Below, piece by piece: positions 40,335 to 49,724 of a stretch of 64,000 nucleotides of DNA (within the stretch, counting starts at the first letter, position 1; the number at the start of each line of letters is the position of its first letter). The position numbers and the translations under genes are program-made. The notes beneath the pieces are model-generated. The model made no database searches, was not told the DNA's origin, and was given only the letters and a program-made list of their open reading frames with translations. The stretch covers positions 100,074-164,073 of the forward strand of contig WRLD01000002.1 of NCBI GenBank assembly GCA_009777845.1, in the 5' to 3' direction. The DNA comes from Defluviitaleaceae bacterium. GTDB taxonomy: Bacteria > Bacillota > Clostridia > Lachnospirales > WQUN01.

Positions 40335-41486
40335 TCAAACCTCGCGGGCAACCACAGCCCACCGAAGCTCCGACCTGCCATATACACAGGTTATGAGCGT
40401 TAGCGTATTATCATGGGAATGGTCTAAGCCCCCTAAATCCATTTCGGAAATTTGATTTACGCTGACCACTTCATACACCCTCACACCTAACGTGGTTTCG
40501 TAAAAAATCCTATCTCCAGCTTGCAAAGTCCAGATTTCCGCAAAAAAACTGCTCCTGCCGCGATTATGGCTTGCAAGCGCGACATTTCCGTCCCATTGAC
40601 TGGTGTTTGGGAAATGCCCTGCATAGCTATCAAGGATAGATAATTCTACCCCCGAACGTACAGGAACGACCCGATTATTTAACGAGGGGAGCGTTATTCT
40701 GCCTATTGTGCCGTCCTCAAATGGCGTGACTACGGTAGTACGCCCCTGCTGTTGCTCGGCGCTTTGCGTTGGAGCGTGTTCGATTGGTACATGACTTACG
40801 GTAAAACCGTTTTGTTCCCTTTGGTTGGCGGAAGCAGTCCATGGGGGAACAGAATCGGAAGCAAAATCGGAAACAAAACCAGTGTGAGGTGCATTACTGC
40901 CGATATTCCCCATATTGCCGCTATCAATACCGCCGTGGCTCACACTCGTACTCGCAAGAAAACCGCCCGCATGAGTACCGTCCGCACGAACATTAACGCC
41001 TGTTTCGCCCGAAAGCAACGCAAACGGCGATTCCTCAATCCCTACAGCGTAGCCTGCGTTTGGGTTATTGTTGTTTCGCGGAGCAAAAGGATTTACCTGG
41101 TTTGTTGGAAATTCTCCACTGTAAAAACCGACTATACCGCCATGACTTGGCGGCAAAAACGCCGAATGTCTGTCACGGCGAATATTTTGCGTGTGTTGCG
41201 GAGCTATGCTTGATGTGGTCGGCCGCCCCCATTGCTCGTGTGGAAAGGCTGTTTCAAATTGGTATTCGGGCGCTTGGTACGCCCAGCTGTGAAACCAGTT
41301 CCAATCGTCGGCATGATGAGTGTTTTGCCAGTTTGCATTGCTGAAATCCTGATTGTTACTGGCAGTATTGTCTGCAAGGGTCGTTATCGGCACTATAAGC
41401 ATGAAAAAAACAAACGCAATAATCGTTGGTGCTTTTGCCATTGCTCTGAATCCTAATCGCGTTTCTATTTTTTTGGAATGTAACAT
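40335..41486 (-). CDS. Sortase-family transpeptidase
   Basis: A protein of 383 residues from the ATG at 41486, after CAGGAGG. An N-terminal membrane segment (about 18-36, PTIIAFVFFMLIVPITTLA) is followed by a long low-complexity Asn/Gly/Ser/Pro region. The sortase domain is at the end: VALASHNRG with His307, LTLITC with Cys367, and ELRW with Arg375 make the catalytic triad. It would attach or polymerise cell-wall proteins such as the SpaA-type adhesin of the same operon. It is the last gene of the transfer operon. Confidence 0.88.
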   Translation of the reverse strand: MLHSKKIETRLGFRAMAKAPTIIAFVFFMLIVPITTLADNTASNNQDFSNANWQNTHHADDWNWFHSWAYQAPEYQFETAFPHEQWGRPTTSSIAPQHTQNIRRDRHSAFLPPSHGGIVGFYSGEFPTNQVNPFAPRNNNNPNAGYAVGIEESPFALLSGETGVNVRADGTHAGGFLASTSVSHGGIDSGNMGNIGSNAPHTGFVSDFASDSVPPWTASANQREQNGFTVSHVPIEHAPTQSAEQQQGRTTVVTPFEDGTIGRITLPSLNNRVVPVRSGVELSILDSYAGHFPNTSQWDGNVALASHNRGRSSFFAEIWTLQAGDRIFYETTLGVRVYEVVSVNQISEMDLGGLDHSHDNTLTLITCVYGRSELRWAVVAREV

Positions 41487-41526
41487 AAAATCGTCCTCCT
41501 GTTTTTCACTTTTCGTTGTATAAAAA

Positions 41527-42975
41527 CTATTCCGCAGCCGCTCCAAAATACGGCAACTCGCCGTCCTCGTCTGAAAAATTAACCTCAAACTCATACAAAG
41601 ACATACCCAAGGCATTTTCAGTCACCTTGTGAATGGCTTCCTTACCGCAAAGCACCACCCGCAAATCCTTGTTTATTAGCTTCGCTGCCGCCCGTTGTGC
41701 AAGCTGAATAATATATCTGTCTGTTTTGGCTGTTTTGTTGCCTATGGCTTTGTCCAATATGATTATCGGCTCGGGGCTGTGCAGGTCGAGTTTTATTTTT
41801 CCCGCTTTTACTATTTCCCTTGGGCCGTTAATGCTGTATACAGTGGCGTTGTAGCCCAACAAATGCCTTGCCGAAAGGAATCCTCCCACACCAACAGCGG
41901 CGAGAGCGAGAAGCGTGCCGATTACCGCAATAGCTATTATTACGTCGCTACCCAAGCCGTGCGATTCCTTTCGCTCGTTTAACGAGGTGAGAGCGAGTTC
42001 ATTTTCTTGGGAAAGCCCCGATTGGTAGGCGTGCGGTATTGTCAACACCGTACTACCTGCTTCATGGGCTTCATTCGCGATTGATTCCCCTGCGAGTTCT
42101 TCCAACCAAACCTCAATAATCGGCTCGCCGTAGAAAACAGCGGTAAATAGCGTTTTGCCCTCAGTGGTTCTAAATACCGTGCCTGTATAATCGGCCGCTA
42201 CGGTATGGCCTGTATTGCGGGTTTGCGTGACTTGCGCCGTGTAGGTTGCGTGTGCGGTATAGCCAAATGCTAGGGGCTGTCCGTCAACGGCTGATACGCT
42301 CTGCGGTTGCCACTCCACGCTCGATAAATGAAAATCCGTGCCGTTATCGGTGATGGTTCTGGGAATAAGCGAATTATCCGCCGAGGATAAATGCGGATAG
42401 GCGCGTTGTCTTGTTGCAGTGGTCGTATGCCGTGACGTTCCCGTTACCGCGCTGTTGATTGAGTGCAGGTCAAGCATTAAAGTCCCTGCGAAGCCGTCAC
42501 GCTCGTACCAAATTTCCTGTTCGAGATTAGGCAAAATATCGTTCAAATTGTTGCTTCGCGTTTCGATTGTTACGGTTTCGCGCATTTCAATAAATGCCTC
42601 GTCTGATGTGGGCTGTTGTAGTACATACGCAAGGGTAAATTGCTGTCCGAGCATATCAAAATCGGCGGTAGGAATAACGGCTGGATTAACGTCCGGCGGC
42701 AGCGCGTAGGTTCTGCGGATTGCGTTAAAGCCGTTCATCGGCTCGTTTACTACGCTTATTGGGTGCCATACCCATTCGGGCGTTTTCGATAATGAGGCTT
42801 GCTCATTGTTTGGCTCAGCTATTTCAATATTCAAAGATGTATCTACCGTCAAGACATTATTCGGGCTTGCGGCAAAAACTGCAGTCTGCAATAAAAAAAT
42901 AAGCACAGCGGCAAGCACTATGCTTAGAAAAATATTAAAACCCTTTGCAGGTTTCATTTTGCGTTCCTGTTTCAT
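41527..42975 (-). CDS. Secreted/membrane protein of the transfer operon
   Basis: A protein of 482 residues with a signal-like N-terminus (KGFNIFLSIVLAAVLIFLLQTAVFA). A long extracytoplasmic region follows, and a membrane segment near residue 350 (VIIAIAVIGTLLALAAVGVGG). An inside C-terminal domain of about 110 residues follows, with KIKLDLHSPEPIIILDK. AGGAGGAAAATTT precedes the ATG. It resembles by layout transfer-region surface proteins of clostridial elements but no family name is certain. A role in mating-pair contact is inferred from context. Confidence 0.6.
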   Translation of the reverse strand: MKQERKMKPAKGFNIFLSIVLAAVLIFLLQTAVFAASPNNVLTVDTSLNIEIAEPNNEQASLSKTPEWVWHPISVVNEPMNGFNAIRRTYALPPDVNPAVIPTADFDMLGQQFTLAYVLQQPTSDEAFIEMRETVTIETRSNNLNDILPNLEQEIWYERDGFAGTLMLDLHSINSAVTGTSRHTTTATRQRAYPHLSSADNSLIPRTITDNGTDFHLSSVEWQPQSVSAVDGQPLAFGYTAHATYTAQVTQTRNTGHTVAADYTGTVFRTTEGKTLFTAVFYGEPIIEVWLEELAGESIANEAHEAGSTVLTIPHAYQSGLSQENELALTSLNERKESHGLGSDVIIAIAVIGTLLALAAVGVGGFLSARHLLGYNATVYSINGPREIVKAGKIKLDLHSPEPIIILDKAIGNKTAKTDRYIIQLAQRAAAKLINKDLRVVLCGKEAIHKVTENALGMSLYEFEVNFSDEDGELPYFGAAAE

Positions 42976-42986
42976 AAATTTTCCTC

Positions 42987-43496
42987 CTAATGTTTTTTTG
43001 TTGGCGTTCCTTGATAAATCCCATAATTCTCAAGCCCCAAGAAGCCGTTCGCAGGCAAATCAAGCTCTGCGTTAAAATAACCGACCTGCGAGTTGTCCAC
43101 GCTTACAAGTCGGTTATTGATATGGTGGTCGAAATAGCAGGTATAAACATAGCCTATTTTGAACGCGCTCTTTTTTGGCAGGACGAATTGCACAGTATCG
43201 CCAGTGTCCGTGTTTACCAATTCAACGCGCTTATATCGCCCGAGTATTTTCGGCGTTATGCCTACACAAACCCCCGACACGCTGTATATTTGCCCTGCGG
43301 CGATTTTTCTTTTAAGCAGTACGCCCTTTGATGTAAATGTAACGCAAAGAATGACGGACAAGGCCAGTATCACTAAATCGCCCGTTACTAGCGATACGAC
43401 AATCCCTGCGAGCAAACAGCCTACGCCGCCGCCGAGCAGAGTTAGTACACGCAGGAATACAGGCTTTGGGGGAGCGGGTATTTCTTTTTCACGCAT
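42987..43496 (-). CDS. Small membrane protein of the transfer operon
   Basis: A protein of 169 residues. Residues 12-55 form two membrane segments (VLTLLGGGVGCLLAGIVVSL and LVILALSVILCVTFT). A soluble, beta-rich domain of about 110 residues follows, with SGVCVGITPKILGRYKRVELV and QFVLPKKSAFKIGYVYTCYF. GAGGTGAGC precedes the ATG at 43496. It lies between the secreted metallo-beta-lactamase-fold protein and the 482-residue surface protein. Function unknown. Confidence 0.6.
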   Translation of the reverse strand: MREKEIPAPPKPVFLRVLTLLGGGVGCLLAGIVVSLVTGDLVILALSVILCVTFTSKGVLLKRKIAAGQIYSVSGVCVGITPKILGRYKRVELVNTDTGDTVQFVLPKKSAFKIGYVYTCYFDHHINNRLVSVDNSQVGYFNAELDLPANGFLGLENYGIYQGTPTKKH

Positions 43497-43515
43497 AAGC
43501 TCACCTCATTTTTGA

Positions 43516-44433
43516 TTATCTATCCACCGCCACACCAAGCATTGTGCCATCGCTTGTTATTACTATACCGCCGTTTTCGTCTGTTCTAAAAACATGAACA
43601 TCTGCACTATTTAGCCGCCGCAAAACCTCTTGAGAAAGAAAGCTGTTATTTTCACCTGCGGAAATTACGGCAATAGACGGGCTTACAGCGTCCAAAAAGC
43701 CGTTTGTGGTCGCGGACATTGCACCATGCCGCGCAACCTTTAACACATCAGACGATAACCGCGCTGTGCTATCCAATAGACCTGCCTCCACCTCACGCAT
43801 AGCGTCGCCCATTAACAAAAAGCTGGTAGAGCCAAACTCCACACGCAACACGATTGAATAATTAGCCTTGTTTTCCCATTCGTCATCAGGGCTTGGCGAA
43901 AGAACGCCTATAACGGCATCGCCTAAAGTGAAGCTATGCCCTGCGTAGGGGACGGCAACCTCCGCGCCTGAGCCTTCCACGGCTGTTAAAAATGTGTTGT
44001 AGGCAGAAGTATCGTGATAAACCATAGGCAGAAGCACGTTTTTTACGCTTATTCGGCGTAGGACATCGGGCAAGCCCCCTATATGGTCGGCAAAGGAATG
44101 AGTGGCAACAACGTATTCAAGTGCCGTTATGCCTTGGCCGCGTAGATAGCTAAATACGGTCGTTCCCATTTCGGCAGAGCCGCCGTCCACTAGCATGGCG
44201 TACTCACCCTGTACAATTAAAATGGAATCCCCCTCGCCGACATCAATAAAATGAACTGCTAGTAAGTCGCTGGGGTTTAATTCCTTTGGTTCGGGGCTTT
44301 CGCTGACTTGAACTTGTAAATCCGTTAATGCTGTTTCGTGTTCCGCGGTATTCGCAGAGCAGGCTGCGATTAGCACAAATAGCACAAATAGCAATATAGT
44401 CAAAATAACCGCTTGGGATTTCTTTGTTCCCAT
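43516..44433 (-). CDS. Secreted lipoprotein with metallo-beta-lactamase fold (ComEC C-terminal-like)
   Basis: A protein of 305 residues; the ATG at 44433 is preferred over a GTG nine bases earlier because of the spacing to GAGGGAG. A lipobox (FVLIAACSAN) follows the signal segment. VHFIDVGEGDSILIV, MLVDGGS, ATHSFADHIGGL, and SVLRVEFGSTSFLLMGDAM follow the ComEC/Rec2-type MBL domain, with THSFADHIGG in place of THxHxDHxGG, so one metal ligand is changed (His to Phe). Homologues near DNA uptake or transfer genes may trim or process DNA outside the cell, but the altered motif makes activity uncertain. Confidence 0.75.
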   Translation of the reverse strand: MGTKKSQAVILTILLFVLFVLIAACSANTAEHETALTDLQVQVSESPEPKELNPSDLLAVHFIDVGEGDSILIVQGEYAMLVDGGSAEMGTTVFSYLRGQGITALEYVVATHSFADHIGGLPDVLRRISVKNVLLPMVYHDTSAYNTFLTAVEGSGAEVAVPYAGHSFTLGDAVIGVLSPSPDDEWENKANYSIVLRVEFGSTSFLLMGDAMREVEAGLLDSTARLSSDVLKVARHGAMSATTNGFLDAVSPSIAVISAGENNSFLSQEVLRRLNSADVHVFRTDENGGIVITSDGTMLGVAVDR

Positions 44434-44472
44434 TAAAATCACTCCCTCTGGGCATGTGTATTGTAAGTGGGC

Positions 44473-45519
44473 TTAAATATTCCGCCTAATAATCCGTGAT
44501 ATAATCCCAACGGCAACGCCGCCGTCCTCGTCTATACGAGTGCAAACAAATAGAACATCATCGCCCCTGCCCGGCTTGCGTTGGTCGAAGCATTTATGCG
44601 CAATCGCCCTAACGCCGTCTACCAAGCTGATAAAGATAACACCGCCGCGAATGTCAATAATTTTCCCGATACAGTTTGTTTGCGGTTTGAGCGCCAGTAG
44701 CTTTTCCTGGGTGTAGTCCTCGGTTAGTGAACGTATATCAGCCTTAACTCGAAGGCTTTCGGGCGTTTCGCCTAAAATTTCCCTTATACGCACATGAACG
44801 GAATCGCCTACAAAATACTTGTCCCTGCAATCGCTTACATAGCCCCAGCTTAATTCGCGGTTGCGGATAGTAGCCTCCACGCCGAAGATTTCTACGCGGA
44901 TTGCCAACTGGCTAACTGCGGCAATCCGCGCCTCAACAATCCGCTCGGGGTAAATCTGCGGTTTACCGTTCGCGCCGTTAGTGAAATAATAACGGCGGCG
45001 TAAGCGAAGCATAGCGGCTTTACGGCTTGCGACAGCGGCGCGTTCACCGCCGTTGGTTGATATGCCGCGCACAACAAAATCAATCTCCGTGCCAATCATG
45101 CGGTTTAATACCCTTGCCAGTCGCTCATTGTATTCCTCGTCGCTCTGCGCCTCGGGGCGGTTTACGTCAAGCATCATTTCATTTATGGGAATAACAACGC
45201 GCTGAGCCTTATAGTCCACTACGGCTATTAGACCGCCGTTTGCCAATAGTTCCACCTTGCCCAATATACCCGACAAATGAGAGCCTGTTACTTGCGAGGT
45301 TTTAATTTCGTGCCATATGGCATTTTCCTTTTCCTTTTGGGTTTCTATTTCTGTGCCTGCTTCGAGGGTCAAAATCGGGGCGGGCGTTTCGGCTTGTGTG
45401 CTTTGCCGTCTATCAGGGCTTGCAAAGTCCGCTACAGCCCCGCTCGCGCTTTCAATGCCTTGCGGGTTGTCTAGCACAGTTGCAATCTCCGCGCTTGGTG
45501 CTTCTTTTTTTCTTGGCAT
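44473..45519 (-). CDS. S1-domain RNA-binding protein
   Basis: A protein of 348 residues with an acidic, Ala-rich N-terminus. Three segments have S1/OB character: VTGSHLSGILGKVELLANGGLIAVV, VEARIAAVSQLAIRVEIFGVEATI, and the last (NCIGKIIDIRGGVIFISLVDGVRAIAH). S1 domains bind single-stranded RNA or DNA. It is unusual in the middle of a conjugation operon. It could act on the long transcript or on transferred single-stranded DNA. AGGAGGAAATG precedes the ATG at 45519, and VirD4 ends 41 bases downstream-side of it. Confidence 0.65.
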   Translation of the reverse strand: MPRKKEAPSAEIATVLDNPQGIESASGAVADFASPDRRQSTQAETPAPILTLEAGTEIETQKEKENAIWHEIKTSQVTGSHLSGILGKVELLANGGLIAVVDYKAQRVVIPINEMMLDVNRPEAQSDEEYNERLARVLNRMIGTEIDFVVRGISTNGGERAAVASRKAAMLRLRRRYYFTNGANGKPQIYPERIVEARIAAVSQLAIRVEIFGVEATIRNRELSWGYVSDCRDKYFVGDSVHVRIREILGETPESLRVKADIRSLTEDYTQEKLLALKPQTNCIGKIIDIRGGVIFISLVDGVRAIAHKCFDQRKPGRGDDVLFVCTRIDEDGGVAVGIISRIIRRNI

Positions 45520-45559
45520 AACATTTCCTCCTGTTTTCTAAAAATATAAAGTGGATAAG

Positions 45560-47524
45560 TTACAAATCCGACAGCACATCGTCAATATTGATTTCGCCAA
45601 ACCGCTTATTGACATTTGCGCTTGGTTCTTGCTTCCTTGCTTCTTGTTCCCTTGGTTCTTGTTCTCTTGCTTCTTGCCCCCCTGCTTCTTGCTCCCCTGC
45701 TTCTTGCTCCCTTGCTTCCCCCAATCTCCAATTAGGGATATAATCACGAGCCTTGCAATCGCGCAGCTTCTTTGATTCGGGGTGCTTGGTGTAGTCGAAT
45801 TTTTTCACCCTTAGCACCTTTTGTCCGCGAAAGATTATAAGCGCGTCCTCGCGGTGAAGCCTTAAAACCTCGTCGGGCGTGAGCAGCTTACGCTTGCCGA
45901 TGGACGAGGTTTCCCTATGTGACGGCACATAATTGCTTAACCGCACGGCATTCATTTCCTTTGCCGTGCTTTCTACGCCGATTGTTACCTCGCCTGTGCG
46001 GTCGCTTATAAATTTGGCGGTCATTTCGTCAGTACAGCCCAAAAAAAGCTGAGTGTCGCAGTTTCCCAAAATTTCTAACCAAGCGTCGTTTGGGTAACGG
46101 TTTTTCATTTGCGCGATATTTTGGAAAATCACGCTCATGGATATTTTTCTGCTTCGCACAGTTGATATTTTTTTGGTTAGGTCGGGAATTACGCCGATAT
46201 TCGCCAGCTCGTCCGCGAGCAAGTGTACCGCCACGGGCAAAGTCTGGGTGGGCTGACTATCGGCGAAGCGTACCAGCTTTATAAACAGGAACGATAAAAA
46301 CAGCGAGCTTAGAAAATCAAAGGTCGAATCCTGGTCGCTTGTTATACAAAAATAAGCACACCGTTCCTTGCCAGGCAGAGTTAAATCAATGCCATTGCTG
46401 TGGCTTGTGATAGTACGAAGCATTTCGATTTGGAAAACCTGTATCCTATTTGCCAATCCGATGATTATTCCGCTTTGTACGTTGTCGCTTGCCTGCGTAA
46501 AAATATCATACGGCACTCTTGCGGAATGACCGAATGGCAGGGCTGCGAACGCGGCCTTTAGTCCGCCGCCGTAAGCGGCAGAGGCAGCGTTAGCTAACAG
46601 CTTATAAACCTCGCCGATATTTCGGCTTTCCTCGGGATATACCTGCACGACATAAAGACACAGGGCTTTTAACAGCGAGATTGCGCCTGTGTCCCAGAAC
46701 GGGTCCATTTTTCCGTTAAGCAAGGTATTTCGGATAACCACATCGCAAAAGATTTGCGCCATAAATTCTTGATTGTCGCCCTCTATTTCGCGTAAACAGT
46801 TCCACGAATCGGAGCTTTCGGGGCTGATTAGATTAAAAACCCTTACCACATAGCCCATGTCACGCAGATATTCAGCCATGCTCGCGTATAGCTCGCTTTT
46901 CGGGTCGGTAATAATCAGCGATTCCCCGCGCCGAACGCACTGAAAAACCATGTTTCGTACATAGGCGCGGCTTTTCATGCTTCCCGCCGCGCCGTATACG
47001 GCTACGTTTCTATTCATCATGGTGTTTTCGGGTACGCATACCGCCTTGCCGTTTAATTCGCCTAAAATCGTCCCTCGACAGCTTTTTAAGTCCTTGGTAG
47101 CTTCTAATTCCTTGTTAAACTCCGTATCACTCATCCAGCCCGCCGTTCCGTAGGTTCCCTTATTGGAATAGACAAGATTGCGTTCGTTGTCCATTGTTCC
47201 CTGCACGGAATTGTTTTTCATAAGAAAAATGATAATCAATCCCGCAAGCAGAACGATAACCGCCAAGCCGTAAAAATTGTATGGCAAGTTAAAAAGCGCG
47301 GCGAATACGGCTTGTGGTTGCCCGATATTAAGGGGCTCGCGTGCGGCGGCTTCTGTCTGGTTTACCGTACCAGATATTAGGCTCGCCAAGCCCTGCCCAA
47401 GCCCCGAGTCACCGCCTAGCCAGCTTACGGCGGCATAAATCAGTTGGGAAGCAATGCCTGTGCCGTATACCGCCAGACCGATAAGCACCACCGCCGCTAC
47501 CGCGATTATTTTTTTTCTGCTCAC
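45560..47524 (-). CDS. VirD4/TraG-type coupling protein
   Basis: A protein of 654 residues. Two N-terminal membrane segments (about 5-25 and 83-103) precede the ATPase. VYGAAGSMKSRAYVRNM near residue 175-185 is the Walker A region typical of clostridial VirD4/TraG proteins, and LADELANIGVIPDL is Walker B. SRTKS-like RKISMSVIFQNIAQ follows. The protein feeds DNA to the secretion channel. The GTG at 47524 overlaps the preceding stop (GTGA), showing translational coupling. The C-terminus has Glu-Gln-rich 5-residue repeats (EQEAG type) coded at 45628-45720. Confidence 0.92.
   Translation of the reverse strand: MSRKKIIAVAAVVLIGLAVYGTGIASQLIYAAVSWLGGDSGLGQGLASLISGTVNQTEAAAREPLNIGQPQAVFAALFNLPYNFYGLAVIVLLAGLIIIFLMKNNSVQGTMDNERNLVYSNKGTYGTAGWMSDTEFNKELEATKDLKSCRGTILGELNGKAVCVPENTMMNRNVAVYGAAGSMKSRAYVRNMVFQCVRRGESLIITDPKSELYASMAEYLRDMGYVVRVFNLISPESSDSWNCLREIEGDNQEFMAQIFCDVVIRNTLLNGKMDPFWDTGAISLLKALCLYVVQVYPEESRNIGEVYKLLANAASAAYGGGLKAAFAALPFGHSARVPYDIFTQASDNVQSGIIIGLANRIQVFQIEMLRTITSHSNGIDLTLPGKERCAYFCITSDQDSTFDFLSSLFLSFLFIKLVRFADSQPTQTLPVAVHLLADELANIGVIPDLTKKISTVRSRKISMSVIFQNIAQMKNRYPNDAWLEILGNCDTQLFLGCTDEMTAKFISDRTGEVTIGVESTAKEMNAVRLSNYVPSHRETSSIGKRKLLTPDEVLRLHREDALIIFRGQKVLRVKKFDYTKHPESKKLRDCKARDYIPNWRLGEAREQEAGEQEAGGQEAREQEPREQEARKQEPSANVNKRFGEINIDDVLSDL
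45628..45720 (-). repeat. 15-bp tandem repeats in the VirD4-type gene
   Basis: About six degenerate copies of a 15-base unit encode REQEA/GEQEA/REQEP pentapeptides before the final 20 residues. Unit number may vary in frame between strains. Confidence 0.75.
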
Positions 47525-48765
47525 ATGGAATCATCTCCTTTATGGCTTTGCTGGTTAAGCCATTCGATAATGCTCTCAAAATTTATAGCCCTTACTTCCG
47601 CATCTGCCCCTAGATAGCTTTCAAGCATTTCCTTTTGGAAGTCAAAAGCGATTACCTTTCCGCGTTTGCCGTGAAGAATTACGCCCATTTTGAATTGAAC
47701 CAAGCGCGGAACATCAAGCAGACAACAAAAAAGAACGGGGCTTCCGTCCTCAGTCAGCGCATCATGTTCTATGGGATATTTTGTGTTTGGCGGCAAGAAT
47801 TTTTTCGTTAGCGTGGTTTTTAGGCGGTGCATTTTGGCGTTGTCACAAAGCAGTCTTAGCTGTGCCTCGCCGTAGCTGTCGTTGGTTATGAAATAGAAAT
47901 GGCGGTAGGCTCTGGTTAGAAATTTATAGCCGGTTTCCTTTTTCGCTTGCGGTAGCAGGTATTTTTCCAATAGACCTAATTTCTCGCCAAGCATTATTCC
48001 GCTTATCTCGCCGCCCTTGTATTGACTGTAAAGCAATTTGCGGCAGATATAATCGTGAACATCAACTCTGTAACGTGTTTCTACGCTTTCTCGCCAGCGG
48101 GATTCAGTAACGCCTGTGTTGTAGATTGCGTAAACGCGGGCGGAGGTAAGCAATGCTCCTACTGCACGAGAACCGCGGATTGCGTTGGAGCGTTCATACT
48201 CCATTTTGTGTTCTCGTGATGAATAGAAGCAGGGAGTTGTAACTGCAAGTGCAGACTGCGAAAGAGCCGACTGCGAGGGGTCGGCGGCGGCAGTAGGCAA
48301 GTAAATTTTTGGCTTAATATCCTTAAATATCTGAACATTCGCGTTATACATGAGCGTATATACCTCTGCGGCGGCGTGTAGACGCAATCGCCTTGAATGG
48401 TCAGACCGCTGTTTGTTTGTGTCTGCCGCGCCGTCCAAGTAATCCGCAAATCTGGCGTTGTTTGCCGTCAATAGTTTTTTCTTGCCCTTTAATTCTAGCC
48501 TGTAGCCTCTTATACCGCCCTTATTCACTAGCCTGATTAGCTTATCGCCTGTTAATGCCGTTATTACTTTTTTAGCATAGCTTGCGGAGGCTATTAAGCG
48601 GTGGATATTGTCGGCTGGGTATTCGCCCGATATTGCAGTCAATTCGAGTAATAGCTGTCCCTGTGGTTTGGGCTTTGACATGGGCGGTTGGTTTGCTTGT
48701 ACCTGTTCGGATTGCGGTTGCATTTTAGCTATGGGGTTCTTTTGGGACATGCGGTAAATCTCCAT
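47521..48765 (-). CDS. Hypothetical protein coupled to VirD4
   Basis: A protein of 414 residues from the ATG at 48765 (GAGAGGAGGC upstream). The N-terminal part (LLLELTAISGEYPADNIHRLI, VITALTGDKLIRLVNKGGIRGYRL) looks like a winged-helix DNA-binding domain. The remainder is alpha/beta with KRGKVIAFDFQKEMLESYL near the end. The layout recalls replication-relaxation-type proteins found near T4SS genes, but this is only a resemblance. Its TGA stop overlaps the VirD4 GTG start. The N-terminus contains QSALSQSAL-type short repeats. Confidence 0.55.
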   Translation of the reverse strand: MEIYRMSQKNPIAKMQPQSEQVQANQPPMSKPKPQGQLLLELTAISGEYPADNIHRLIASASYAKKVITALTGDKLIRLVNKGGIRGYRLELKGKKKLLTANNARFADYLDGAADTNKQRSDHSRRLRLHAAAEVYTLMYNANVQIFKDIKPKIYLPTAAADPSQSALSQSALAVTTPCFYSSREHKMEYERSNAIRGSRAVGALLTSARVYAIYNTGVTESRWRESVETRYRVDVHDYICRKLLYSQYKGGEISGIMLGEKLGLLEKYLLPQAKKETGYKFLTRAYRHFYFITNDSYGEAQLRLLCDNAKMHRLKTTLTKKFLPPNTKYPIEHDALTEDGSPVLFCCLLDVPRLVQFKMGVILHGKRGKVIAFDFQKEMLESYLGADAEVRAINFESIIEWLNQQSHKGDDSM

Positions 48766-48821
48766 ATAGTCTGCCTCCTCTCGTTTTTTTATGGGTCGAA
48801 GCGGTTTATACAAAGACTGCG

Positions 48822-49036
48822 AAAGGACAAAGGCAGTCTGCGAAAAAGCAGTCTGCGAAAAAAACAATACGGTCTATTTTCAACGGAAACAATACGCTCC
48901 ACTTTTTTGCTTAATATCAACAGCTTTAGACCGTATGCCCTCAATAGTTCGGTCTATTCCTGCCTTGATTACAGGTAAATACATCTGCTTTTTCCAGTAT
49001 TTTTCGCAATCTAGCATATATCCCCATTAGACCGTA
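48822..49036. repeat. Intergenic region with short tandem and iterated motifs
   Basis: GCAGTCTGCGAAA is repeated in tandem at 48822-48862. Then TACGGTCTA or its complement TAGACCGTA occurs at 48868-48876, 48927-48935, 48948-48956 (one mismatch) and 49028-49036, in alternating orientation. This lies in the 286-base gap upstream of the 414-residue gene. It may be a binding site array or part of an origin of transfer. Confidence 0.55.
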
Positions 49037-49051
49037 TGATTTTTGTGCAAA

Positions 49052-49720
49052 TTAGGATACTGATTTAGGCGGATTTTTACATCTCAAAACCCAATCGGGG
49101 AACATATCCTTTTTCATAATGGAAATACGGGTAATGCTCTCGTCTGAAAGCTCGCTTGTGTTGTAAATATCGCAGAGTCTGCCATTATCGTCAGTCAATA
49201 AAAACGTGTTTATTACATCAATAATCGCCTTTGTTTCTATGTTGTCGTGGTCACGCCTCCGCCCTGTGCCAAACAGCGCCCTGTCATACACATGAGTGAT
49301 ACATATAACGCAATGATTAAACCTCTCAAAGGGTGCGTTCGGCGGACGGCTTGCTCCAAACCGCTCTAACGCCGCAAGCAATGGGGCGGCAATAAACCCC
49401 GTTTGCTTTTTCCTGCGGTGGGGTAGTAGACATGGTATTGTTATGTCAACTATGCCGTCCGTGTGAGTTATGGCGATACCCATATCGTTGGCGGCACGTT
49501 CCATATATTCCGCTGTTGATATATTGGTCGTCACAATGACTAAATCCCTGAGCTTGCGTGTGATAAATTCACCGCGTATGGCTGATTGCTGGCTTAGACT
49601 GCTGTAATTCTCGGGGTACGCCACTATATCAATGCTTTGCAATGCAATTATATCTTGCTCCAAACGGCGGATTTCGTCGCCGATACTCATAATCTTCCGT
49701 AACAGCACTTGCCTGTCCAT
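49052..49720 (-). CDS. Hypothetical protein of the transfer operon (DUF6100-like)
   Basis: A protein of 222 residues; the ATG at 49720 follows TAGGAG. It starts with a helical coiled segment (LRKIMSIGDEIRRLEQDIIAL). Its core has RRDHDNIETKAIIDVINTFLLTDDNGRL, a conserved-looking Asp/His-rich stretch that recalls RusA-like or nuclease metal sites but may be structural. I associate this with the DUF6100 family from memory. It lies four bases after the next upstream gene, so the two are coupled. Confidence 0.55.
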   Translation of the reverse strand: MDRQVLLRKIMSIGDEIRRLEQDIIALQSIDIVAYPENYSSLSQQSAIRGEFITRKLRDLVIVTTNISTAEYMERAANDMGIAITHTDGIVDITIPCLLPHRRKKQTGFIAAPLLAALERFGASRPPNAPFERFNHCVICITHVYDRALFGTGRRRDHDNIETKAIIDVINTFLLTDDNGRLCDIYNTSELSDESITRISIMKKDMFPDWVLRCKNPPKSVS

Positions 49721-49724
49721 TTTT

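Noticed and set aside
47521..48765. Relaxase
   Set aside because: No HUH motif or MOB-type tyrosine block could be seen; only a winged-helix-like N-terminus.
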